Below, piece by piece: positions 27,893-37,179 of a stretch of 64,000 nucleotides of DNA. Position 1 is the stretch's first letter. Each line of letters starts with the position of its first letter. Both the position numbers and the translations under genes were made by a program. Under the pieces are notes generated by a model, which saw only the letters and a program-made list of their open reading frames with translations, did no database searches and was not told the DNA's origin. This DNA comes from Candidatus Riflebacteria bacterium HGW-Riflebacteria-1 (GTDB lineage Bacteria > Muiribacteriota > Ozemobacteria > Ozemobacterales > Ozemobacteraceae). The DNA lies in assembly GCA_002839445.1 (NCBI GenBank), contig PGYB01000002.1, positions 248,001-312,000 of the forward strand, given 5' to 3'.

Positions 27893-27918
27893 CTAAATCT
27901 TTATCAGGAAATACACTA

Positions 27919-28797
27919 TTGAACTGGCTGTTCTTTTTTACTGTCTGCTTGTCAGGTTTGATGACCGGTCTTGTCACCTGGCTTATCTCGCCAGACAGCA
28001 ATCCGTGGAACCTGATTGACAACTTTCAGGCCGGGTTACTGGTAACTGGAGTGTTTTGTGGCCTTTTTACCGGTCTGGTATCAGCGTTGCCGGTAGTCAT
28101 AATGGAACGAAAGGCTACCAAGACTCTGGCATGCTGGATATCGGCAACTTCGATCGGCTTGTCAGTAACCATGCTTAGCGCGGTAGTTTTCGCCATTGCT
28201 GCTGATCTGGCGACTTCTTTGACGCCATTGCCTTCGGGGGTGCTGCGATTTTTCTGGTGGATGTTTCTATCACTGTGCCTTGCCGGCTGTTTTGGCATTC
28301 TGCACAATTCTCTACGCATCATGTGCCGCTCTCTGATGGGTTTAACGCCGGCTTTTATCATCGCCGGTTCATTTGTTGACCGCTTTTTTCTGACGCATAA
28401 TCATCTGCTGCTGTCGTTTCTTTTTCTTGGCGCCATGATCGGCTTTGGCTTTGCCCTTGCATGGGAGCTGCTGAAAGAAAACTGGCTCGACGAAGAAGTC
28501 AGCAGTATGATCATCTTTCGCTATTACATCGACGGCCCCGAATTTCTTGCTGGTGCCGCCGACGAGTGTGATCTGACCCTCGCCGATGGCCCGCGGCATT
28601 TGTTCGCGATTAACGAGAAAGACGGCATTCATGTCATTGAATCGCTCGATGACGATTGTGTTGTTAAGATCAATCGGTCTGCCCTGCGCTATCGTGCTCT
28701 GGTAGACGGTGACACCATCAATGCCGGCGGCCGGGTGTTTATCTACCACACAAAACTGGCACGTTCGCGCGATGTGCTGCCAGAAGCGGTCGCCTGA
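27919..28797 (+). CDS. Multi-pass membrane protein with FHA-like C-terminal domain
   Basis: A 292-residue protein. Six or so hydrophobic segments fill residues 1-190. The last 90 residues are soluble and show an FHA-like rhythm (ADECDLTLADGPRHLFAI, LRYRALVDGDTINAGG) but lack the usual Arg/Ser phosphothreonine-binding residues. It starts at TTG with AGGAA upstream. It ends three bases before the convergent next gene. No family with known function is recognised; the FHA call is tentative. Confidence 0.6.
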   Translation: MNWLFFFTVCLSGLMTGLVTWLISPDSNPWNLIDNFQAGLLVTGVFCGLFTGLVSALPVVIMERKATKTLACWISATSIGLSVTMLSAVVFAIAADLATSLTPLPSGVLRFFWWMFLSLCLAGCFGILHNSLRIMCRSLMGLTPAFIIAGSFVDRFFLTHNHLLLSFLFLGAMIGFGFALAWELLKENWLDEEVSSMIIFRYYIDGPEFLAGAADECDLTLADGPRHLFAINEKDGIHVIESLDDDCVVKINRSALRYRALVDGDTINAGGRVFIYHTKLARSRDVLPEAVA

Positions 28798-28800
28798 ACG

Positions 28801-29529
28801 CTAGAATGGTGCCTGCGGCATTTTAAGCGGCTCTGGGCGCTTTTCTTCCGTGATCAGGGCCAAGATCCAGTCTATGCATTCAAGTGTCATGATCAGGCCT
28901 TTTTTAACGTTAAGCCTGATGCTGCCTTTTTTGCCGACAGTTATGGTCAGCGGCCCGAGCGGTGTGTCGATAAGACCGGCTAATGACTCAATACCATGAT
29001 TGCGCGGATCGACGATATTGTATTCGGTGTAGCTTTCCATGTGGCCGGCCAGTCGCGCGCGTCTGACTTCTTTTTCTTTCGGGTTGGTCACCACTATAGT
29101 TTTAATGCGGGTCATGCGTTCCTGCAAATTGTTCAGATGGCTGAATTCAAACTCGGCAAGTTCGACATGCTGGCCGGTTACCGCGGCGAGCGCCGCGCCG
29201 AGCAGCTTCATCGGGCCAGATTTGCCGAAAGAATACATGGCTTTTTCGCTGATGATAAATTCGCAGCTTTCGATGCGTTTGAACAGGGTTTTGGTGGTGA
29301 TTCCATCAATCAGGTGCTCGATTTCAAAAGGCACGATGACCGAATAAAACCCGCGCATGACCGAGTTTTCGCAGTCGCAGTCATGAAAACCCGGGATTTC
29401 GCTGTCAAGGTCAAACTGATCGCCATTCTGCATAACCTGTTCAAAAATCGCCGCAACCTTTTCGAATTTCGTTGCCCAGCATTTGAGTGAAATAGAAGAG
29501 CCGGTAATTTCGATTTCGTTGATCAGCAT
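28801..29529 (-). CDS. Conserved-looking soluble protein, unknown
   Basis: A 242-residue protein with no signal, TM segment or catalytic motif that I can identify. Notable features are HDCDCENS (two Cys near residue 51) and a hydrophobic helix around 108-118. GGAGGAACTAAA precedes the ATG and a promoter lies about 35 bases upstream, so expression is well supported. No function is proposed. Confidence 0.65.
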   Translation of the reverse strand: MLINEIEITGSSISLKCWATKFEKVAAIFEQVMQNGDQFDLDSEIPGFHDCDCENSVMRGFYSVIVPFEIEHLIDGITTKTLFKRIESCEFIISEKAMYSFGKSGPMKLLGAALAAVTGQHVELAEFEFSHLNNLQERMTRIKTIVVTNPKEKEVRRARLAGHMESYTEYNIVDPRNHGIESLAGLIDTPLGPLTITVGKKGSIRLNVKKGLIMTLECIDWILALITEEKRPEPLKMPQAPF

Positions 29530-29562
29530 TTTAGTTCCTCCAGGTTGCGCGATTGAACATGT

Positions 29563-29591
29563 ATTCTAATTCAGACCGCACGACAATACAA
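29563..29591 (-). promoter_or_regulatory. Sigma-70 promoter of the 28801-29529 gene
   Basis: Minus strand TTGTAT, 17 bases, TAGAAT, about 33 bases before the ATG at 29529. Confidence 0.55.
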
Positions 29592-29622
29592 TATTTATTG
29601 CCATCGCGTTCTGTTGGGGGGT

Positions 29623-29651
29623 TTTACATTTGCACCTGCCTGTGGTACAGT
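29623..29651 (+). promoter_or_regulatory. Probable promoter of secreted protein/csaB unit
   Basis: TTTACA, 17 bases, TACAGT, about 30 bases before the ATG at 29682. It supports that start over the longer reading frame. Confidence 0.5.
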
Positions 29652-29681
29652 TGGGCCATGCTAAAAACGGGAGCCCACTGC

Positions 29682-30083
29682 ATGACGAATCTCGCAAAGA
29701 CCTCTTTCTTACTGGGATTGGCCGCATTGCTGCTGTTGACTCAGGTTGCATGGTCGCAAAGTCCCGGTACTGCCGGCGATCCGCTTGTTTCAAAAAGCTT
29801 TGTCGATCATTTTCTCAAATTTCGTTCGATGCTGCTGCCCGCTGATGCTTCAATCAAGCCCGAAGGCGGGGCGCTGCTCGTCGTTCGCTCTGGCCAGCTC
29901 CGCCTCGAAGCGCCCAAGGGAAAAACCCTGATCGATTTGACGGCAGGCCGCGAGATCTCTGGCGGCAACGATCTTCCGCACAATCATCTTATAATTGTTC
30001 CCGACTCGGCTGCATATGTGTTGAAAGCGCGCACCGCAACCATGCTTCTGGCTTCTTGCCTGATCGAAGAGAAAGCACCCTGA
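29682..30083 (+). CDS. Small secreted protein, unknown
   Basis: A 133-residue protein with a signal peptide (MTNLAKTSFLLGLAALLLL, cut after about AWSQ). The mature part of about 108 residues contains LVVRSGQLRLEAPKG and looks beta-rich. GGGAG stands 9 bases before the chosen ATG, and the promoter makes earlier starts unlikely. It ends three bases before the DUF5693-CsaB gene, so it is probably part of the same cell-envelope unit. No family is recognised. Confidence 0.65.
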   Translation: MTNLAKTSFLLGLAALLLLTQVAWSQSPGTAGDPLVSKSFVDHFLKFRSMLLPADASIKPEGGALLVVRSGQLRLEAPKGKTLIDLTAGREISGGNDLPHNHLIIVPDSAAYVLKARTATMLLASCLIEEKAP

Positions 30084-30086
30084 ACG

Positions 30087-33000
30087 ATGAACTTTTTCAG
30101 GAGAATTCCGGCTTTCTGGCTTATTTTACTGCCGTTGATCATTCCAGGAATGCTGGTTTCGATCTGGCGCTGCCTTTTTCGTAATGTCGCCGAGCGCCAG
30201 AATGTTTATGTCGAAACCGTAGTCGATTTCGAAGAGATTCGACAGCTTGCCCGCGAAGAGGGCTGGTCGCTGCGTGAACTCTTTGCTGCCCTGCGCGCCA
30301 ACGGCGCGAGTTCGGTTGCCGTTTCTGAAGACACTCTCGCTTCGCTGCAATCTGAGGGCAAGATTACTGTCATGAGCAGCGAAGAAATTCGCAAGCTTTC
30401 AATTGATGACAGTCTTGAATATGAACTGCCTGCCGGCGCCAGAACCCTGGGCGCGCTATGGACTCACTCCGAAGATACTGAACTGCTTGATCGTATCGAA
30501 CAGCACCTCTCCTGGAAGCTTCCGGCTGGGCGCCTCATGCGCATACATCGAAATCTTCTGATCATCAATAAATCAAGCCAGGGCTTTCGCGAACGTGTCG
30601 GGCTGGGCTTTTCTTCTGATTACTTCAGGCTGGCACACGAAGCGGGGCTGGGACTCGTGGTGCGTGTTTTCAATTACCCCGGACTCACCGCCGCTGCCGC
30701 CGCGCACATTGTCAATGCTATTCCGTCGCCGGCGTCAGTTTCCGCGCTGCTTTTTGCTGAAGAAGAGATGCTTGGCGTCCGTGGCGAGCTCAAACCGATT
30801 ATTGAGCAGTTTCGCGGCCGTTCTTATCGCATTGGCTGGGTCGAATTCAACATGCAGGATGGAATTGAATCCTATCTCAAAGGTCTGGCGGCTACCCGCC
30901 CGTTTGTGCGGGTTCACAGCATAACCCGCAAAGAGATCGATCTGGTTTACAACGTGCGGCGTTCGGTAGCGCGCTGGGTTCGCGCGGTAAAAGACCGCAG
31001 CATGAAGATGCTTTATATTCGTTGTTTTTTTCAGGATGACAAAAGGTTTGTCGAAGACCTGGTCAAGTTCAATCTCGATTACATCAACCAGACCGCGCGG
31101 GCGCTCGCGGCCGAAGGCTATAGTATAGCCGGCAACGAAGCGCAGCGTCTGCATGAACCCCGCCATATGGTGGGCAAAATGAGTCCCTTTGAAGTTCTCG
31201 CCATCGGTCTGTCGCTGCTGCTGGGCCTGGTGATTCTTTTGCGTGTGAGTTTTTTCGACAAGCTGAGCGAGCGCTGGTGCTTTGTTGCTTTTGTCGCGGC
31301 GGTGCTGGCTTTTATCATTTTGCCGTCGCAGCAATTTGTTGCGATAACCGGTCTTGCCGGCGCGGTGGCTTATTCGTGCCTCGGCGTGATCTGGGCAATG
31401 CGCGGTTTGCGGGGCTGCGAAGACAGTTCATTCTTTAAAATCCTGCCTGGTTTTGTTGTTAAGATGGTAGTCCCGTCGGTTTTCGGCGGGTTGCTGATCG
31501 CCGGGATTTACTCAGAAATCGAGTATCTGCTCAAATTTGAGCAGTTCAGGGGCATCAAGCTGGCTTTCATGCTGCCGCTCCTTTTTACCGGCATCTGGGC
31601 CCTCAAGGCTTATGGCCATGGCATTTTTTCACTGCTGCATCGCCCGGTCAACCCGGTTGGCGTTTTTCTGCTTTCAGCGCTGGCTGCCGGTACTCTGCTG
31701 TATCTGCTGCGTTCGGGTAATGTGACTTTTCTCAAGCCCTCAGAATTCGAAGACATGTTTCGCACGTTTCTCGAAAACACCCTTGGCGCGAGGCCGCGCA
31801 ACAAGGAGTTTCTCGTCGGCTACCCGGCCGCCCTGCTGTTCATCTTCTTCTATCTGCGCCGCAATTTTACACTTTTGCCAATGTTGGCTGTGCTTATGCA
31901 GATGGGGCAGGTCTCGGCGGTCAATTCGCTCTGTCATTTCCATACGCCGATCGATTTGAGCCTGCTGCGCATTTTTAATGGCCTCTGGCTTGGCGTTCTC
32001 GTTGGCCTGGTCGGTGTTTTTGTTGCCGGCATTATCAGACTGCTACTTCTTGTTGGAACCGACAAACCGAAAAATCTGCTGCTGGCAGGCTATTTCGGCT
32101 TCGGCAACCTTGGCGACGAGCTTCTCTGGCAGACCTTCACCAGCCGCTTTCTCGCTGATTTCGAAAATTATAGTGTGACGCTTTTGCACAGCGGTCGCCA
32201 TACTGTTGCCGGCATGTCGCGCTTCGCGACGGTGAGTCGTCGTGACCCTCTCAGTCTGCTTGAGGCGGTTCTGAGCTGCGAAACTCTCGTGATACCTGGC
32301 GGCGGCTTGTTGCAGTCAAAGACCAGCATCGGCAGCCTGATTTATTATCTGTTGCTGCTTACATTGGCCAGAGTTGCCGGCGCCCGCGTAATTCTGCTGT
32401 GTCAGGGTCTTGGTCCATTCCGTAACGAGGGTTGGCTGGCAAGTCAGGTAAACCGCTGGCTGGCTGGCGAACTTGAAAAGGCGAGTTACATCAGCCTGCG
32501 TGATGCCGGCTCTGCCGAAATACTTAACAGTCTCACCGGCAGATCAGACGCGCCGGTTTCGGCTGATCTCGCGTTTCTCGGTGATAGCATCGCCAGCTCA
32601 CACCAGGCCGGTTCGCCTGAAAAGCTGCGGGTTTACGCAATTCTGCGTGGATCAGTCGCCGAAGCGCCCTCTCTGGCCACTATTTTGCTGCAGATGAACG
32701 AAGAGCTCGAAAACTTTGAGCTCTGTCCGACCGCGCTGCAGCCGGGCGAAGACGATGAATTGTGGCTCCGCGCCGGTTGGCGGGGCAATGTGATTTATTG
32801 CGCAGAACCAGAAAATCTGTTGTCTGGTGCCGACCTGCTGGTTTCGATGCGCCTGCACGGTTGCATTATCGCCACACTGGCGGCAGTGCCGTGGATCGCA
32901 CTCGCTTATGACCCCAAGGTCAGTGCTTTTGCCGAATCTTGCCGCTGGAAATTCTGCACCACGCCTGTTGCGGCCGATAAAAATTACCTTGAAAGCAAAC

Positions 33001-33119
33001 TTAATCAGCTTTTTGCTCGCAGAGCCGAGTATGCTGACCGCCTTAACCGCATAAGCGGTGAGAAAAAACGCAGCGTCGAAGAAGATTACGCAAGGTTTAA
33101 ACAGTTATTCAGCAACTGA
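30087..33119 (+). CDS. csaB: DUF5693-CsaB fusion (polysaccharide pyruvyl transferase)
   Basis: A 1010-residue protein in two parts. Residues 1-650: an N-terminal TM (about 10-28), a long extracytoplasmic region with VVDFEEIRQLAREEGWSL and VAVSEDTLASL typical of DUF5693, then about eight TM segments (370-650). Residues 660-1005: a CsaB-type pyruvyl transferase with GYFGFGNLGDELLW, LVIPGGGLLQSKTS and CQGLGPF. CsaB adds pyruvate ketals to secondary cell-wall polymers so that S-layer proteins with SLH domains can dock. The two are usually separate neighbouring genes, and here they are one frame. The DUF5693 assignment is from recalled motifs. Confidence 0.85.
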   Translation: MNFFRRIPAFWLILLPLIIPGMLVSIWRCLFRNVAERQNVYVETVVDFEEIRQLAREEGWSLRELFAALRANGASSVAVSEDTLASLQSEGKITVMSSEEIRKLSIDDSLEYELPAGARTLGALWTHSEDTELLDRIEQHLSWKLPAGRLMRIHRNLLIINKSSQGFRERVGLGFSSDYFRLAHEAGLGLVVRVFNYPGLTAAAAAHIVNAIPSPASVSALLFAEEEMLGVRGELKPIIEQFRGRSYRIGWVEFNMQDGIESYLKGLAATRPFVRVHSITRKEIDLVYNVRRSVARWVRAVKDRSMKMLYIRCFFQDDKRFVEDLVKFNLDYINQTARALAAEGYSIAGNEAQRLHEPRHMVGKMSPFEVLAIGLSLLLGLVILLRVSFFDKLSERWCFVAFVAAVLAFIILPSQQFVAITGLAGAVAYSCLGVIWAMRGLRGCEDSSFFKILPGFVVKMVVPSVFGGLLIAGIYSEIEYLLKFEQFRGIKLAFMLPLLFTGIWALKAYGHGIFSLLHRPVNPVGVFLLSALAAGTLLYLLRSGNVTFLKPSEFEDMFRTFLENTLGARPRNKEFLVGYPAALLFIFFYLRRNFTLLPMLAVLMQMGQVSAVNSLCHFHTPIDLSLLRIFNGLWLGVLVGLVGVFVAGIIRLLLLVGTDKPKNLLLAGYFGFGNLGDELLWQTFTSRFLADFENYSVTLLHSGRHTVAGMSRFATVSRRDPLSLLEAVLSCETLVIPGGGLLQSKTSIGSLIYYLLLLTLARVAGARVILLCQGLGPFRNEGWLASQVNRWLAGELEKASYISLRDAGSAEILNSLTGRSDAPVSADLAFLGDSIASSHQAGSPEKLRVYAILRGSVAEAPSLATILLQMNEELENFELCPTALQPGEDDELWLRAGWRGNVIYCAEPENLLSGADLLVSMRLHGCIIATLAAVPWIALAYDPKVSAFAESCRWKFCTTPVAADKNYLESKLNQLFARRAEYADRLNRISGEKKRSVEEDYARFKQLFSN

Positions 33120-33137
33120 TCATCGGATAGATAAAAA

Positions 33138-33175
33138 AAAGCGCCGGGGGCTCGATAATGAGCTCCCGGCGCTTT
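33138..33175. terminator. Bidirectional terminator between csaB and ahcY
   Basis: AAAGCGCCGGG and CCCGGCGCTTT close a 16-bp stem that continues through GCTC/GAGC with one G-T pair. An A run (33133-33140) lies before it on the plus strand, so it gives a T run for ahcY on the minus strand; TTT follows it for the plus strand. Confidence 0.85.
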
Positions 33176-33190
33176 ACTTATGCCGTCAGA

Positions 33191-34633
33191 TTAATAGCGA
33201 TAGTGGTCAGATTTGTAGGGGCCTTCTGCCGGAACGCCGATGTATTCAGCCTGCTGCGGAGTAAGCTTGGTGAGCTTTACGCCGATCTTTTCGAGGTGCA
33301 GTCTGGCTACTTCTTCGTCGAGCTTTTTCGACAGAGTGTAAACGCCGATTTCACGCTTGCTGCTCCACAGGTCGAGTTGGGCCAGAGTCTGGTTGGTGAA
33401 CGAGTTGCTCATGACAAAGCTGGGGTGACCAGTTGCGCAGCCGAGGTTGACCAGGCGGCCTTCGGCCAGAATGTAGATCATTTTGCCATCTTTGTAAGAA
33501 TAGCGATCTACCTGTGGCTTGATATTGGTTTTGCTGATTCCAGGCCAGGATTCGATCTTTGCCATCTGAATTTCGTTATCGAAATGACCGATGTTGCAGA
33601 CAATGGCCTGGTCTTTCATTTTTGAGCAGTGATCAGCGGTGATTACGTCTTTATTGCCGGTAGTGGTGATGTAGATGTCGCCAGTGCCGAGTGTGTCTTC
33701 TACGGTTTTGACTTCATAACCTTCCATGGCGGCCTGCAGAGCGCAGATCGGGTCGATTTCGGTAACGATTACGCGGGCGCCAAAATTGCGCATGCTCTGG
33801 GCGCAGCCTTTGCCTACGTCGCCATAACCGCATACGACAGCAACTTTACCTGCTACCATAACGTCGGTGGCGCGTTTAATGCCATCGGCGAGACTTTCGC
33901 GGCAGCCATAAAGGTTGTCGAATTTTGATTTGGTGACCGAGTCATTTACGTTGATGGCCGGGAACATGAGTTCCTTGTTTTCCATCATCTTGTAGAGGCG
34001 ATGTACGCCGGTAGTGGTCTCTTCGCTCACGCCCTTGATTCTTTTGGCCATTGTGGTCCATTTGGTCGGGCTGGTCTTGAGGGTTTCTTTCAGGAAAGCG
34101 ATGAGCTGAGCTTCATCTTCACCTTCAGCCTGGCGATCAAGAGCATTTGCGTTTTTTTCAGCCTGGGCACCAAGGTGAACCATCAGGGTTGCGTCGCCGC
34201 CGTCATCAACGATGAGGTCGGGACCCTGACCATCAGGCCAGGTGATGGCTTCGTTAGTGCACCACCAATATTCCTTGAGGTTCTCGCCCTTCCAGGCAAA
34301 TACCGGGATGCCGCGCTTGGCGATAGCAGCGGCTGCGTGATCCTGGGTAGAAAAAATGTTGCAGCTGGCCCATCTTACGTCGGCTCCGAGTTCGGCAAGA
34401 GTTTCAATCAAAACTGCGGTCTGTACTGTCATGTGCAGAGAACCCATGATGCGCGCGCCACGCAGAGGCTTCTGAGTGCCGTATTTTTCGCGCAGAGACA
34501 TAAGCCCTGGCATTTCGTGTTCGGCGATCTCGATTTCTTTACGGCCGTGCTGCCACTGCTCGATATCTTTTACTTTGTAGGGAAGGCGGGTGGTGTTGGT
34601 CATGGTTTCTTTCTCCATGGCGGGCTGATTCAT
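33191..34633 (-). CDS. ahcY: S-adenosylhomocysteine hydrolase
   Basis: A 480-residue NAD-dependent enzyme that splits S-adenosylhomocysteine to adenosine and homocysteine (methyl cycle, cytosol). It has the Rossmann motif [25 protein letters not shown], and ends in KSDHYRY as nearly all family members do. The start chosen has AAGGAG 6 bases upstream. An ATG 30 bases later also has a GGAG and could be used. A strong promoter precedes it, and I see no SAH or SAM riboswitch in the short leader. Single-gene unit. Confidence 0.96.
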   Translation of the reverse strand: MNQPAMEKETMTNTTRLPYKVKDIEQWQHGRKEIEIAEHEMPGLMSLREKYGTQKPLRGARIMGSLHMTVQTAVLIETLAELGADVRWASCNIFSTQDHAAAAIAKRGIPVFAWKGENLKEYWWCTNEAITWPDGQGPDLIVDDGGDATLMVHLGAQAEKNANALDRQAEGEDEAQLIAFLKETLKTSPTKWTTMAKRIKGVSEETTTGVHRLYKMMENKELMFPAINVNDSVTKSKFDNLYGCRESLADGIKRATDVMVAGKVAVVCGYGDVGKGCAQSMRNFGARVIVTEIDPICALQAAMEGYEVKTVEDTLGTGDIYITTTGNKDVITADHCSKMKDQAIVCNIGHFDNEIQMAKIESWPGISKTNIKPQVDRYSYKDGKMIYILAEGRLVNLGCATGHPSFVMSNSFTNQTLAQLDLWSSKREIGVYTLSKKLDEEVARLHLEKIGVKLTKLTPQQAEYIGVPAEGPYKSDHYRY

Positions 34634-34689
34634 TTGAAACTCCTTAAAAATGCGTTCCTGCGTAATAGAACCTCGTAAAACAGGTCTCA

Positions 34690-34718
34690 ATTATCGCACT
34701 ACCTGCCCGAAATGTCAA
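34690..34718 (-). promoter_or_regulatory. Strong sigma-70 promoter of ahcY
   Basis: Minus strand TTGACA (a perfect -35), 17 bases, GATAAT. The leader to the ahcY ATG is about 50 bases. Confidence 0.75.
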
Positions 34719-34796
34719 ACAACGCAACCATGTACCAGATATGCTGGAAAAACAGCTCCAGACAAGTGTCTGATGATCGCGCGCGGGGGCATTCAG

Positions 34797-34825
34797 TTGC
34801 GGCGTTTTAACATTCGGGTTACAAT
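34797..34825 (+). promoter_or_regulatory. Promoter of TPR gene at 34857
   Basis: TTGCGG, 17 bases, TACAAT, about 30 bases before the ATG. It rules out the longer upstream reading frame as start. Confidence 0.6.
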
Positions 34826-34856
34826 GAAAGTATCAGGTTTCGCGAGGAGAAAAAAT

Positions 34857-35870
34857 ATGTCAGAGAGTGACAGCGGGGGTTCACTGTTAGGCGCTCCTAT
34901 CAGGTTGCTGATTTTTATTGTTCTGCTGGTTTTGGCTTCGCCATTTCTGGCAATCGGGTATTACAAGAATGGCCAGATTAAAAGCAATATGGATAGCGGC
35001 ATGAAATCCATGCAGGCGCAGCAGTATGTAGAGGCACAGCATAAATTTGAAGCTGCCGCCGACAGCCTGGGCGTCTTATATGATATTTATGTTACAGTTC
35101 TGCCGATTGTTGGCGGCAGATATTACGAAAAGAAGCATGTCTATGGCTTGCGTGGTGTAGCCAGAGCCTTTGCTATTGGTGAAAAAATGGGCGGTGGTAA
35201 CTTCGATGTGGCAGCAGAAATCGAAGAGGCCGAGCGCGACATAACCAACCGCGGCAGTTTTCCCGGCCAGGCTGCGGTACTTAAAACGCTTGGCGACGTA
35301 ACGCTGCGTTCCTACCGCGTGCTGCTGCTGGTGAAAGCTGACTGCAAAAAAGGTGATTACGCCAAGGCTTATGCCGAGTTGAAAGGCATGGTCGAAAACA
35401 ACGAGCATGTTACCCTGGATACAATTGCCATGCCGGTCTGCTATCTGCTGCATGAAACCGCTGTTAATCTCAAAACCTTCGAGTCGATTGAAACCGCAAA
35501 AACATTCATCAAGGCCATGCGATCGGCCCACGAACATCCTGTTTTTGTTAAGTTAGCCCTGGCAATCGACCCGGTGGTGCCGCCGTCAAAACAACCGCGC
35601 CAGGTCGTTGCAGATGCGCCGCAGTCACTCCAGGAAAAGTATCAGCTCGGTCTGGCACATGCCAAACGCAAGGACTTTGCCAAAGCGCAGCCGATTCTCG
35701 AAGATTGTCATCAGGCTGAACCGCGTAATGATGTTATCGCCTACACGCTCGCGCTGGTGCATCGTCAGATGGGCCAGAATGACGATGCCAAAAAGCTTTG
35801 CGAAGAAATTCTGCAGCGCAGCCCTAAAAATGAAAAGGCAGAAAAGCTGCTGGCAGCGCTTGCCAAGTAG
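34857..35870 (+). CDS. Membrane-anchored TPR protein
   Basis: A 337-residue protein. Residues 1-14 are cytoplasmic, a TM helix is at about 15-38 (IRLLIFIVLLVLASPFLAIGYY), and a helical repeat domain follows. The last 80 residues contain clear TPRs (YQLGLAHAKRKDFAKAQPIL, YTLALVHRQMGQNDDAKKL). The start has GAGGAG about 9 bases upstream. It is a single-gene unit between its own promoter and a perfect terminator. Function unknown; probably a scaffold at the inner membrane. Confidence 0.8.
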   Translation: MSESDSGGSLLGAPIRLLIFIVLLVLASPFLAIGYYKNGQIKSNMDSGMKSMQAQQYVEAQHKFEAAADSLGVLYDIYVTVLPIVGGRYYEKKHVYGLRGVARAFAIGEKMGGGNFDVAAEIEEAERDITNRGSFPGQAAVLKTLGDVTLRSYRVLLLVKADCKKGDYAKAYAELKGMVENNEHVTLDTIAMPVCYLLHETAVNLKTFESIETAKTFIKAMRSAHEHPVFVKLALAIDPVVPPSKQPRQVVADAPQSLQEKYQLGLAHAKRKDFAKAQPILEDCHQAEPRNDVIAYTLALVHRQMGQNDDAKKLCEEILQRSPKNEKAEKLLAALAK

Positions 35871-35890
35871 TATATTTTTACAATTGACAT

Positions 35891-35920
35891 CGCCTGGCAG
35901 CTGCCAGGCGTTTTTTTTTT
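35891..35920 (+). terminator. Perfect palindromic terminator
   Basis: CGCCTGGCAG directly followed by CTGCCAGGCG, a 20-base perfect palindrome, then ten T. Confidence 0.92.
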
Positions 35921-35952
35921 GTCTTTAATGTTCAGTCTGCCAGAGTTTGATG

Positions 35953-35958
35953 TATAAT
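35953..35958 (+). promoter_or_regulatory. TATAAT -10 box before 36025 gene
   Basis: A perfect TATAAT. The -35 region (TTCAGT, 16 bases upstream) is weak. Transcription would start about 60 bases before the ATG. Confidence 0.4.
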
Positions 35959-36024
35959 GGCGCTGGCAAGTCATACGTTGCCGCCATGCTGGCATGGCAG
36001 ATTCTCTAAGTTTTCGGAGAAAAT

Positions 36025-37179
36025 ATGCGCAAAGTTATTTTACTGGCTTTATGTTTGTCACTGTTGCTACCGGCTTTGCCTTTATGGGCTGGAGCCTATG
36101 AACAGTTGTTGAGCATTTCGGGCGGTTCGGCGAATGTGCCGAGTGTGCCAGAACCCACTCCAGTCGAACCTTATGACTATAATCAGTCTTCTAATTATAA
36201 CCCACCGTCGAATTACCATTATGTCGACCCGGCAGAACAGCAGCGTCAGCGTGAGCTTCGGCAACAGCGCCGCAAAGAACGTCAGCGTGAACGCGCCAAC
36301 CGCGCCAGAGAACGTAAAAACGAGCGCGAAGACCGTGAGTGGGAAGAAAAGAATCGCGAACGCAAAGAGAACGAAGCTAAACGCCAGATAGTTCTTAAAC
36401 AGCTGCCGCAGAAATGGCAGCTCAAAACCTCAACCAAGAAGAGTGCCACTGCCAGCAAGGTGCCTGCCTTGAGCGGTTTAAGCGATATGACCAATATGCA
36501 AAAGCAGATTGATGCCCTTCTCAAACAGGGTAGTCTGTCGGCGCAGCAACAGAGCGAACTGGCAGCACTTGATAAAAAAATTCTCGAACTCTGGGCGCAG
36601 ATGGTCAACGCTGGTGATACGCCAGAACGTGTGCGCAAGGTGCTCAGATTGCCGGTAGGCTTTGGTAATGGCACCGCGCAGGCTGTTCCTGAACTCTCCC
36701 AGGACCGGCTGCGCGATATGCTGCTGGCCCCGGCGGATGTCGGCCCGGTTTCCGAATTGAGCAAAGACTTCATGCCGGTCAAAAATGGTCTGGTTAATTT
36801 CGCCGGCGACTATCTGCAGAACATCATCGCAGCCGCTCCGGCCGACGTGTTTGTCGCCGTCACTGATGCTGAACTTGGCGGATTAATGCAGGACGGCCTG
36901 GCCGTTGCCAAAGTGACTATGGCTTTTCGCGACAAGGCAAAAGGGCTCGCCGCCGTCGCTGACTTTGTGGTTGGCCGAGTCGCGGTGCCACAGGCAGCAA
37001 TTGCCGAGGCCGGCCGCAAGATCTACACCAACGTTGCCTTTTCAGCGCTGAATAATTTTATGGAAAAGTCCAGCGCGGCTGTAGGTTTGAATCATGACAG
37101 CGCCGCTTTCTGGCAGGATCTCAAAGATAAATCTGACACTGGCCAGCGCGCTTTTCTTGAATGGATGGGAGTCAAATAA
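36025..37179 (+). CDS. Secreted protein with Arg/Glu-rich single-helix region
   Basis: A 384-residue protein. Signal peptide about 1-22 (cut near LWAG), a Tyr/Asn/Pro-rich stretch (45-70), and a very charged segment about 72-125 made of alternating Arg, Lys, Glu and Gln (RERANRARERKNERED). That segment is expected to form a long stable helix. The C-terminal part is globular, Ala-rich and helical (150-384). No family is known to me. The ATG of the next gene overlaps its stop by one base, so the two are coupled. Confidence 0.65.
   Translation: MRKVILLALCLSLLLPALPLWAGAYEQLLSISGGSANVPSVPEPTPVEPYDYNQSSNYNPPSNYHYVDPAEQQRQRELRQQRRKERQRERANRARERKNEREDREWEEKNRERKENEAKRQIVLKQLPQKWQLKTSTKKSATASKVPALSGLSDMTNMQKQIDALLKQGSLSAQQQSELAALDKKILELWAQMVNAGDTPERVRKVLRLPVGFGNGTAQAVPELSQDRLRDMLLAPADVGPVSELSKDFMPVKNGLVNFAGDYLQNIIAAAPADVFVAVTDAELGGLMQDGLAVAKVTMAFRDKAKGLAAVADFVVGRVAVPQAAIAEAGRKIYTNVAFSALNNFMEKSSAAVGLNHDSAAFWQDLKDKSDTGQRAFLEWMGVK

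Noticed and set aside
34634..34689. SAH or SAM riboswitch in the ahcY leader
   Set aside because: The leader is only about 50 bases and I see no conserved core or pseudoknot pairing for either class.
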